This document shows, in pieces, positions 1-9,391 of a DNA stretch of 64,000 nt. Source of the DNA: Distichodus sexfasciatus (taxonomy: Eukaryota > Chordata > Actinopteri > Characiformes > Distichodontidae). A program made the position numbers and the translations under genes. The notes beneath the pieces were generated by a model. That model worked only from the letters and a program-made list of their open reading frames with translations, did no database searches and was not told the DNA's origin. Location of the stretch: the NCBI GenBank assembly GCA_032718565.1, contig JAVGVS010000018.1:308501-372500 (forward strand). The letters run 5' to 3'. Position 1 is the stretch's first letter; each line of letters starts with the position of its first letter.

Positions 1-507
1 TGCTGACTGCCTAAGGGTTGAGATGTCCAGTTTTGAAGTGGAGGTAAGACTTATGAAGTCAAAATGTCTTGATTTCATACTAGTGTTTCATGATAAAAAC
101 TGCACATTTGTGGACTATGTATCACTTAAATTTCTATGGAAGTAATGTCAGATTTGGCAGGTCATCTTACACAAGCATTTTTAAGTGGAACTGAAATTTG
201 GCTGCAAAACAAACCGCAACGTCTACATTTCATGCAAATATTTGTGTTATTATGCTATGTTTGCCATGAAAAGTTAGACCAACAAAATAATTAGAGCCGA
301 CCTTCAGCCATAAAACCTGTCCATAAGGACATTGTGTCCAGCAAAATCTGTTTGAACCTCTTTAAACAGGAGTTACACCATGAAGCACTGACCATCTTAA
401 CCTGCATTTCAAGCAATAAAAATCAGTAAATGACCATCATGAGCAGGGGAATTTCTCTGCTTCTTTTGCGCATTTGGTTTGCACTACACATTGTTCTCTG
501 TTTTTAG

Positions 508-882
508 GTCAGTATTATTCAACCAGGAAACTTTGGAGCAGCTACAAGCATCACAAGTAGTTTCACAAGTCAAGATAAATGGGATAAACTGGATCATGAA
601 CGTAAAATGATTTTTAACAGAAGTTACATTGAGACTGCAAATGAGTACTTCCACTCAACATGCAAAAATGGGTATAAAGATGGGAAAATGGTCATAGATG
701 CCATGGTGCATGCACTTACTGCCCCAAAGCCAAAAACTCGTTACTTACTAGTCTCCACCCTCGACATGTTCTTTTTTTGGACATTTCCTTTTCTGCCCAC
801 ATTTATCAAAGATGCAGTGTTTAGTCTTGTCCCCATATACCATGCACGTAAAGCAATGTTGTATTCACAGTCAGATTTGTAG
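508..882 (+). CDS. bdh1: Terminal exon of a BDH1-like short-chain dehydrogenase (SDR9C family)
   Basis: The gene is cut by the left edge of the window. A splice acceptor (AG at 506-507) opens a 125-codon frame ending in TAG at 880-882. It encodes the substrate-binding C-terminal part of a short-chain dehydrogenase; the Rossmann core and catalytic YxxxK would lie in exons to the left. The exon begins VSIIQPGNFGAATS, the PG(N/G)F motif that follows the last core strand in SDR9C enzymes. Farther on it has VIDAMVHALTAPKPKTRY, which matches the 'HALTA..P.TRY' signature I know from D-beta-hydroxybutyrate dehydrogenase (BDH1). A hydrophobic stretch (FFFWTFPFLPTFI) follows. BDH1 oxidises 3-hydroxybutyrate to acetoacetate with NAD in mitochondria. 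Family membership is firm. The choice of BDH1 over HSD17B2 or another SDR9C paralogue is an inference from this one exon. Confidence 0.72.
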   Translation, partial: VSIIQPGNFGAATSITSSFTSQDKWDKLDHERKMIFNRSYIETANEYFHSTCKNGYKDGKMVIDAMVHALTAPKPKTRYLLVSTLDMFFFWTFPFLPTFIKDAVFSLVPIYHARKAMLYSQSDL

Positions 883-909
883 ATGTCGTGGTGCCAATCC
901 TTTAATTAC

Positions 910-915
910 AATAAA
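910..915 (+). terminator. Polyadenylation signal AATAAA of the BDH1-like gene
   Basis: A canonical AATAAA lies 28 nt past the stop codon of the dehydrogenase exon, followed by T/GT-rich DNA. This would give a very short 3' UTR. Confidence 0.55.
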
Positions 916-2300
916 TCTTCAGGTTATTTTTGTGGGTTCTTGAATGATTGACTTACAGATTTGATTGTACTGAACTTTCCCTTGTGTATGGCCTTGTTTG
1001 CCCACACATCGGTAACCACAGCTTTCAATTCTTTATCTCTAAAACCGTGAATTCAGATTTTCCAGGCACTTTATGTGTGGGTAGGTGTGTGTGTGCGCAC
1101 ATGTGTGTGTTTGAGAAAGAGAACAAATGTTAACGGTAACTAATTATAATTTATACATTTACAAATTTATCAATGCATATCTACAAATGCTGTTTTTGTT
1201 TTGTGTGTAAATATAAAAAAGTTTGCAGAACTAAACCTTATCAGTGTTTGTCCACGCATCCCCTCATCATGTGTTCTCTTAGTTAAATATACTAAGCTAA
1301 ATTTGCAGCATGCATATCATTTATCCTTTTCTGTTGTACAGCTATCTTCTGTTTAAATATTTTTTTCCTGCTTGGACATGTGCACATCTAGACATTTAGT
1401 CTTCTGTGGTGCATGCATGCAGTCATAAAAAAAAAATCCCAAAGTTTATCTAATTTATTTTTATTTTGAAAGGTTATCTTTAAACACCAAGAGCATGATA
1501 TCCAGCCAGGCTTTAGAGCACTAATGCTGCTGGACAACAGGCTGGTTTGTGTTTTGTAAACTGATGATCATGTGTATGCTGTAGAGGCCTGCCTCTGTCA
1601 GCCTGTTTAAGCTCATGACTGTGTTTACTAAAACTGCAATAAACTCTCACTTGACATTGTCCAAACAGGTATTTACTGTTCTAATGTTGTTTTCCATATT
1701 CAAATATCCTGCACAAATGTTTATTTCCGTGCCTGAGACTAAGCTCCAGTTAAACTGTAGATCACAGGCATGGGGAGGAAATACAGAAATGTTTATGGTT
1801 TTATCTAATGTCAAACCTAAATACAAAAATCCATTTCTAAACCACACGTGTTGAGTTTTCTCAGTGTAAATGGTAGTTGTTTATTAACGTCACAGTTAAA
1901 CAGTGACAGTTAAACCAGCTCTTATTTGACTAGTTAAAATGGTTGTACTGTATTTACATGGTGTGATGAATTACCACAATCTGCCTTGTTTATCTAAAGA
2001 TAATGCATTGATGAGCATCACCTTGGAAAGTGTGCCGTTGAAATTAGGTTATTCAACAGAACAAACTGTATAAGACTGCACAGGAGTTGTAGATTCATTA
2101 TTGAATAAATGCTGAGTGTGGCTGCATAAGTTCAATGCAAATGTTGAAAGGGAGTGGAGCATTTTTCCGCAAGCGTGTCTGTACAAAGAGTCTTTCATAG
2201 AATTTGATAATAAGCCACAAACAATTTGAATAACTAGAGTTCAAAAACACCATTTTTTAAAAAGCGGTACAGTGTAATTCATCTCTGTAAACAGTTGGTA
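916..2300. other. Intergenic, no gene recognised
   Basis: AT-rich DNA with a short TG-rich stretch near 1079-1112. The open frames here (e.g. 1615-1854 on + and its partial antisense 1647-1847) resemble no protein I know and have no exon context. Confidence 0.5.
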
Positions 2301-2305
2301 AGGGT

Positions 2306-2339
2306 GAGTGTGTGTATATATATGTATATATGTGTATAT

Positions 2340-2404
<65 letters not shown>

Positions 2405-2421
2405 ATATGTATATATATGTA

Positions 2422-2510
<89 letters not shown>

Positions 2511-2745
2511 GTATGTATATATATATATATATGTACATATATGTATATATATATATATATGTGTATATATATATGTGTATATATGTATATATACATGTGT
2601 ATATATATATGTGTATATATGTATATATACATGTGTATATATATATGTACATGTGTGTGTATGTATATATATATACATATATGTGTGTATATATATATAT
2701 GTATATATATATATATGTATATGTATATGTATATATATATGCATG

Positions 2746-2790
<45 letters not shown>
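2306..2790. repeat. Very long (TA)n / (TATG)n compound microsatellite
   Basis: About 485 bp of almost pure TA repeat, interrupted by TG, TATG and TACATG units that form higher-order blocks; a TATATACATGTGTATATA module recurs between about 2580 and 2650. Every frame is open only because the repeat translates as Tyr-Ile, so the long frames on both strands are artefacts. The self-complementary sequence can fold into cruciforms, and its length is likely to vary between individuals. Confidence 0.97.
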
Positions 2791-3150
2791 TCCTTTTTGT
2801 TACCTGTTCGTTTAGTCATGTGACCCTCTTCCATGCATCCCAGTATATTCCTATTCTTGTTCCGAAATCTTGAGTGTTAGTCCTCGATTCTGTTGCTCCG
2901 TATTCTCTGTCTTGGCCTGCTTGTCTGATTTTTGATTGATCTGTTGCATGAATATTCATTAGTGTTTGGCCTCACGGATGTCCAGTCGCCTCAAAAAACC
3001 CTGTGCAATATATCATTTTAACATTGTCATCGTAAGGTGTGCAATATGCCCATATTACCATGTGCAATGTCAAGCAGGGCAAAATAAACTAAACATGTCA
3101 TCCTTTCCAAATAGAGCTATTCAAATCAGATGGTCAATTTTTTTACTGCA

Positions 3151-3177
3151 ATATATATATATATGTATGTATGTATG

Positions 3178-3222
<45 letters not shown>
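3151..3222. repeat. Second (TA)n/(TATG)n microsatellite
   Basis: Same composition as the long tract about 400 bp upstream: TA repeats with a run of TATG units near 3164-3183. It may have been copied from the larger tract or seeded by the same kind of transposon tail. Confidence 0.9.
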
Positions 3223-3223
<1 letters not shown>

Positions 3224-3239
3224 GTGCTAGAGTGTGCGT

Positions 3240-4090
3240 ATTTGTCTCTGAAATAATAGACATCATTTTTTATTTTATGTTTTATGTTGACCCATTGTTC
3301 CTGCTTTAGCTGTCTCAGGTTTGAAGATTGCTTCTCCAAACAGCATTTCCATGGATATTACATAGGATTAAAATCGGGGGTTATAGAGGGCCATTTAAGA
3401 ATAGTGCAATGTGTTTTATTAACCGTTCTTAAGTGCTTTTAGTTGTGTGTTTTGGTTCATTATCCTGTTGGAGGTCTATGACCTGTGATGTGAGTCGCCC
3501 CACAACAACTGTCACAGCAAAACATAACTGAGGGACCTCCCATGCCTTTACCTTTAACATCTATAATTTCATTTTGGAGCTCCTCAGACATCAGAGTCCT
3601 TTTCTTTGTCTGGTCTACAATCAGTAGGGTGCACACAATGATACTAAACTACACACACAAAAAGATGTGTTAAAATGGACACAAACTGTATCAAATTCTT
3701 CACATTAATGGATAGGTTTTGGGACAACATTTCTTGTGTTCATTTTAAGACATTTACTGTGTTAACACTTTTGACAATTAAAGTGTCATGAAAGGTAACA
3801 CAAAGATGTGTAAATATGTACAATATTAACATGTGCTGTTCTTGATTACAAACCCCTAACCTAATCCATTAATTACACAAATTGTGTTCATTTAAAAACG
3901 ATGCATGACTATATGTAAAAGATCTCCGGTGTGTAAAAATTTTTAAAACACAATTTTATTAAACATTAACACAAAATGTGTAAACTAAAGTGCTACATAT
4001 TAATTCATGTAATTTTTCTACACATTCGTAGAATGTACCATTCTACCATTTAAAATAAACGATAAATGATTTCTTTTTGCAGCTTTATTA
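3240..4090. other. Probable old transposon remains, family not identified
   Basis: Two textures are seen. Positions 3290-3625 look like a degraded fish DNA-transposon fragment (phrases such as TTCATTATCCTGTTGGAGG recur in fish repeats I know), with no intact reading frame. Positions 3640-4000 carry many copies of the motif ACACAAA(A)TGTGT and its complement, as in palindrome-rich miniature elements. I could not define ends or a target-site duplication for either. Confidence 0.35.
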
Positions 4091-4538
4091 GTTTACACAA
4101 GCACATAAAAAACATGCAGATATACACAAGACTTAATCTAATAACTTTTCAGTAGAAATAATGCATTGTTTCATTGAGCTGCGTGTACCAACAAAATTGT
4201 CCATGTTTGATTGTGTGTGGGTGTGTTTATGAAATTATTCTTACATTTACATGTGATCATACAAGTGGCAATGTTTGACAGAAAAGCCCAAGACTAGAAA
4301 GAGTCTGACTTCATGAAGTGAACATGACAACAATTACTCTTAAATTATATTGCAAACAAAATGGAAAAGTCTTTAAGAGTAAAATATTTTGACCAGAAAA
4401 CCAACTTAAAGAAAACCAGTCTGTTTTTACTATGCACATGCTCAAACACCATCTGAACGCAGTAATACAGGCTTACTGACTTTTACATGTTTCACCGCAA
4501 CTTGGAAAAAGTCCAGCCATTTTTCACTCAAATGCATA

Positions 4539-5579
4539 TTACATGGTAAATGAGGAAGGGTTTTCTTGGTTAGGCTTGTGTGCTGGCATGTACAGTTCTG
4601 ATGTTTGCTGGGAGGAGCGTCCTGAGGAGAAATACTTCTTCCCTAAGCACCACAGGTCTTCCATAATTTGGTAAAAATGATTCCTGAACTTCTCCCCAAT
4701 GAAGGCATAGAGGATAGGATTTAAACAACAGTGCAGGTAGGCCAGGATCCTGGTTACAGACAAAGTCAGCACAACATTCTGCTCTACACTGCAGTCCCTC
4801 TGGTTAAATAGCCGAGTTGTGTGGATCAGGAGGGTCAAGTTGTACGGGAGTTCACACAGAATGTAGGCCAGGACCACAGCCAGGATCACACGCACTGCCT
4901 TGTGCTTTCTGTAGTTCTGGGCACGAAGCAAAGTCACTATGATAGTGCAGTAGCAAAAACCCATTACAAGTATTGGCACAAAGAAGCCTACAGACACCTG
5001 TATGCTGGGCACCAGGATCTTCATAAGCTCTGCCATCTCGTTTGTCTCGAAATTCATGGTGCATTCGACCTCCTCTTGGTCTTCAAAAAAGCTTTCCTCC
5101 TGGTAGAGATTGTAGTACATAAATGTTGGCACGGATAAGAGGAAAGCAAGCAGCCATATGATGGCGCAAAGGAATCGGCTGTACAGCTTGGCTTTAAGGC
5201 GAATTCCAATGGAATGTCTGGCTTGAACGATGACGATGTAACGATCACCACTGATGCAGGCCAGCAGGAGCATGCTACTGTAGAGGTTAACACTGTAAGC
5301 TCCCCGTAGGACTTTACATGCGAATGTCCCCATGCTCCAGTTGTACTTCTCATTATATATGATCAGAGGCAGGGCAATGACAAAAAGGAAATCTGACAAA
5401 GCCACGTTTACTAGATAGATGTCGGTTATGGTTCTGGCTTTTTTATATAAGGCATAAGTGACAAGGACCAAGATATTTCCCAGTAGGCCCAAGGCACAAA
5501 TAAAAGAGAATATATAGGTTTGTATGACCACCACTTTTTCGTGGTTTTCGCTCAGATCACAGAGTTCTGAATCATTCAT
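4539..5579 (-). CDS. ccr6: C-C chemokine receptor 6 (GPCR), single coding exon
   Basis: A 346-residue seven-helix receptor, typical length for a chemokine receptor. DRY at 112-114 ends TM3, NPILY at 287-291 lies in TM7, and the TM6 proline motif reads LCELP. Cys88 and Cys173 can form the TM3-ECL2 disulfide; Cys7 and Cys263 can form the second bridge typical of chemokine receptors. Asn2 is in an N-glycosylation sequon. Human CCR6 features are matched closely: DRYI.IVQA, AQN.(K/R)HKA(I/V)RVI.AVVL, FIG.KFRN.F, DLWC, and a tail with QTSE and a terminal SSFTM. CCR6 binds CCL20 and guides B, Th17 and dendritic cells. A splice acceptor (AG at 5589-5588 on the minus strand) lies 8 nt before the ATG, so a non-coding leader exon lies farther right, as is usual for these genes. 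Fish have CCR6 duplicates; I cannot tell a from b. Confidence 0.88.
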   Translation of the reverse strand: MNDSELCDLSENHEKVVVIQTYIFSFICALGLLGNILVLVTYALYKKARTITDIYLVNVALSDFLFVIALPLIIYNEKYNWSMGTFACKVLRGAYSVNLYSSMLLLACISGDRYIVIVQARHSIGIRLKAKLYSRFLCAIIWLLAFLLSVPTFMYYNLYQEESFFEDQEEVECTMNFETNEMAELMKILVPSIQVSVGFFVPILVMGFCYCTIIVTLLRAQNYRKHKAVRVILAVVLAYILCELPYNLTLLIHTTRLFNQRDCSVEQNVVLTLSVTRILAYLHCCLNPILYAFIGEKFRNHFYQIMEDLWCLGKKYFSSGRSSQQTSELYMPAHKPNQENPSSFTM

Positions 5580-5740
5580 CTTTTTACCTGCAACAGAAAA
5601 GTGATTGTCAATTAGTAACTCTTATATGCTATTTATCTGTCAACTTCCTAGTATATTCCAATTCCAAGTCTTCATTGATCCAGAGACATTTTTGCTGTTT
5701 CCCAACTTCCAATGTGCCTGAACCAAATCAAATATTTGAT

Positions 5741-5930
5741 GGTGGCCTAGTGGCAGAACATTTGATTATGGGCCAAGAGATCACGGGTTTGAGTGTGGTT
5801 CCTTACTATCTCCAGCACTACAGCTACTGAGCCTTCTGAGGAAAACCCCATGATACTCAAAGAATACTATACCTGTAATTCAAACATTTAAGTTGTTTTG
5901 AATAAGAGTGCCTGATAAATACTATCAAAT
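5741..5930 (+). repeat. tRNA-derived SINE, degraded
   Basis: The head resembles a pol III promoter: an A-box-like TGGCCTAGTGG and a weak B box (GGTTTGAGTGT). The tail (GAATAAGAGTGCCTGATAAAT) resembles the 3' module ('ataagagcgtctgctaaat') shared by many fish SINEs. It is too degraded to be a tRNA gene. Confidence 0.55.
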
Positions 5931-8735
5931 CAAATACCAGAGAGCACAAATTGTTACAGCTGTGATATGAGCTAGCATATAGGCAAAATGTGTACTGACT
6001 GAGGGTCACCAGGTACTGGATTTTGAAAAATGATCTATCATCATTTTGGGTTTTGTCATCAGGAACACCACAGTGGCGTCATGATTGGACATGGACTAGA
6101 AAAAATTGGACTAGAAATTGGATATGGTTACCAAATAGAGTTAAATGGATCCAGTTCCGGATTTGATGCACCCCGCAAACATAATGAATTCAGAGAAATG
6201 ACTCACATCCTGACTTGTCATATTTCTGAGGTCATTTGATTTGTGAGAATCAAATGACCAACTTATATATGTTCCTTTTTCCCATTTCCAGTGATCAGGC
6301 AAAACAATTTCAGGCAAAAAAAAAAAGAAGAATGAATGACATTAATTCAGTACTGTCTAATTTCTAGACACTGTTCTGCTAAACTGTACCAACAAAATCA
6401 TAATTCCAGACAGAGGATTCAAAATTAAGTTCATTCGAACATCATTTTTGTAAATTCATATCACAGTATTTATAATACTGAAATAAGGTATTACAAATAA
6501 TATTGGTAAAATACTGGGTAAAGGACCAATGAGCTCAGAACTGGTCATGTAAGGTGTCTGTAATGTGGCATAATTAATAATTATGTTTTCATAATTATTT
6601 CAAAGGAAGGCTCATGCTCACAAGAGCTTTGTGAATTGTTTTTTATGAACTGCTGATCAACTGAGAGATAATCACACAAGATACACAAATTAAATGATAT
6701 AAGATCCTTTGTCCTCATTTCCTCGTCAGAAATGTACTAATAACAAGCCCACAATGTCTCAGTAGAATATATTGGATGATATGCCTCTGTTATAGAATAA
6801 ACATCATTGTCTTGTTTAATGATGACCAAAATACTATTCAAATGAAAAACTGTATATTTTTTCATATGCTTTTGATTAGATTTGGAGCATTACTGCAGTG
6901 GAAATGGACCAGTGTTTACTTCAGTTACAGTAACAGGATAAACTTCACAGTGAAAAAAGCTTTTATGTGCCACCTCAGTTCCACTTCAAAAGTTTTGTAC
7001 CAGGCTTGTCTAAATCAATCATAATTAACTTGTGAGCAGTCATAAACTCAGCATAAGAATATTCATACATACAGTGTATTCACTCTTATGGCCTAACAAT
7101 ATATCATTCAAAATATGATACATTGCACTTATTCTTTTACTAGGGTAATAGTCATTTGTTTTCCCCTTCATTTCTAAATGAAGTAAAATAAACAAGAATA
7201 TTTATGTGAAATTGTGTCAAAATTTTAGCTAAGAATAGAGTAAGTTCATGAGTAAGTTCATAGTCCTCCATTCACTCTCTGATTTCTCTTATCGTCTGTT
7301 ACCATTGACTCAAAAAATAAACATATACAGTAGATATATTTCTATACAGATAATAAGAGAAATAATACCACACCTTGAAAAGCAACACCTCACTGTTCTG
7401 GAGAGAATATTAACTGTCCACTTTGGCACATCTGGGCTTTGTGAATTCTGCACTACTGACCGATGTTGTGCTGTAGATGCTCCTATGATGAGGTAATATC
7501 TGTTTCTCTCTGTTGTACAGTCTGCTGTGGACAACACTCTTTGTTGTTTACCCAGTTCAGCTCTTTATATGTTACGACTTGTTTAACTTCCTGTGTGCTG
7601 ATGTTGTCCCCGTTGGCAACCACCCACAATGTAAAAACTTTTTTTAGTGTCAGTAAAAAGATTTCAGCTGATAACTCCCAGTCTAGATCATTTTGTGTGT
7701 GTTTTACTGGGTACTGTTCAGAATATATCATTTGGTTGTTTTTCCACCAAGTTAAAAACTAACTACAATTCAATTAGCTAAAAAACTGTTTCTTTCACTT
7801 AAGTCCTGTCTCAGTATTTCCAGCTCATGTTGTTCCCCTTTGAAATACAATGACATCAATTGTTTTTAATCTGTACAACCATAAACCATTTAATACATAT
7901 ATGAACTCTATAGCTATTTTAGATACTCTGGGACTCAGTCAAGCCTTCTGAGTCCCACCTCCTATACTACATGTATTCCAGAGTGAAATACTTAACTACA
8001 GTCCGGTCCCTTCTAACATGAAACGCTGAATTAAAGCATATATAATAGACGCAGATTCATATTTTAACGCGAATCATATGACCAATGTGACCAATTTCTG
8101 ATTAAACACTGGTTTAAGTATGAAAAATATAGCAATTCGTCAAAAGAAAATTCTGTATGCCAATTTGTGTAATAGAGGTGCAAGTTAGTGCTGTACAGAC
8201 CTCTAGTGGCGGCTGAGCTGTACTTACTGTACGTATTGTACTGACTTCCAGTACATACTGTTGAATGTTAATGGCTAAACATTTATTTATTAAAATTCAT
8301 TAATTTCATTAATTAAAAAACCTGCTAGTTAGTACATTGCCTGTTATGAAAATAATATATATTATTCAAGATAAATTACATTTAATATAATTTTGTTTAA
8401 ACCACAGCCTTAAGAAAAATTGCGACCAGATATTTATCAATAAAGCAAAAGAGGTTTGTATGTAATGGTTAAAAACTGCAACTGCAAAACACTTTGAACT
8501 CCACTTTGAAGACTCCTCTAGTGAAAAGCTACAAGCTACATGGACTTTTAATAAGGAGTTGTATGTTCAGTGTCTGAGTGTCATCTCAGTGTCTGCATGA
8601 TACAACGAGTCTGTTACTAGGTGTGTTGTAAGGTTTATCGATAATCGTTGGGACATTAATTCTGTGGAGTAATGACATATAAATGAGATACAAACAACCT
8701 AGGCTAAAATAAAATACTCTCCCAGTATTTTGTCT
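5931..8735. other. Gene-free region between ccr6 and pdia6
   Basis: AT-rich DNA, presumably including ccr6 leader sequence and scattered repeat debris. Open frames here are short, lack splice context and resemble no known protein. A perfect 12-bp inverted repeat at 6230-6259 is the only clear structure. Confidence 0.5.
6230..6259. repeat. Perfect 12-bp inverted repeat (hairpin)
   Basis: GGTCATTTGATT, a 6-nt spacer, then its exact complement AATCAAATGACC. It could be the core of a palindromic miniature element; no wider symmetry is obvious. Confidence 0.85.
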
Positions 8736-8850
8736 TGTTTAGTGGTAGGATACTCGCCTATGAAACTAGAGGCATAGGTTCAAATCTTACCTACTACTCT
8801 ACAGTGATTGGGCCCCTGAGCAACAGCCCACATTTATCCAGGGAGACTTC
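8736..8850 (+). repeat. tRNA-derived SINE head
   Basis: TAGTGGTAGGATACTCGCC followed 30 nt later by GGTTCAAATCT matches the A-box/B-box layout of a tRNA-derived SINE. The downstream part (ACAGTGATTGGGCCCCTGAG) is the unrelated body. It lacks a foldable acceptor stem, so it is not a tRNA gene. Confidence 0.5.
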
Positions 8851-9022
8851 ATTAATAATTCATTAATAATTAATTATTTGATTGACTAATAATAAAATGA
8901 ACGTACATAAGGGAGAATGAAGAGAATGATAGCTTTATCTTCTTTCATGTCCTTTAAATTGTTAGATTGTTTAGACACTTCTCGTAATACACGTGGTCTA
9001 ATTGGAGTTGAACGTTCAGAAC

Positions 9023-9091
9023 GCACGTCACAGTCTGATTGGCCACTTTAAGGGACGGTCTCATTCTGAGCCAATCAGAGCAGGACACGTG
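9023..9091 (+). promoter_or_regulatory. pdia6 proximal promoter with ER-stress-element-like motifs
   Basis: Two CCAAT boxes lie within 200 bp of the start codon: inverted ATTGG at 9038-9042 and CCAAT at 9071-9075. The second is followed after exactly 9 nt by ACACG (9085-9089), one mismatch from the ER stress response element CCAAT-N9-CCACG; it overlaps an E-box CACGTG (9086-9091). GCACGTCA at 9023-9030 reads TGACGTGC on the other strand, close to the ATF6/XBP1 site. PDIA6 is a known unfolded-protein-response target, so the match is functionally sensible. Activity is inferred. Confidence 0.55.
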
Positions 9092-9209
9092 AGTTTCGGT
9101 TCCAGTTCCAAACTTCTCAGCGCACCGGCGAGAGCGCGAGAGCTCACCTGCGGGACGGGAACGCTCGTGCATAGTGCTTCGTGTCGGTTCACAGATAACG
9201 TCGGCGGAC

Positions 9210-9341
9210 ATGGGGGTGTTACAAGGTAAATAGCTCTAATTATACCACGCTACCATACCATTATAAAGTGTTTTGTTTAGACTTCAACTTAAGCGCCAGT
9301 CGGATGTAATGGGCACGACGGGTGATCTGAAGGATTTTGGT

Positions 9342-9391
<50 letters not shown>

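Noticed and set aside
2241..2873. Several long open frames on both strands (up to 197 codons)
   Set aside because: They translate the TA microsatellite as Tyr-Ile repeats and have no start, domain or exon context.
4821..5353. Alternative frames inside the ccr6 exon
   Set aside because: Shadows of the 346-residue receptor frame; none resembles a protein.
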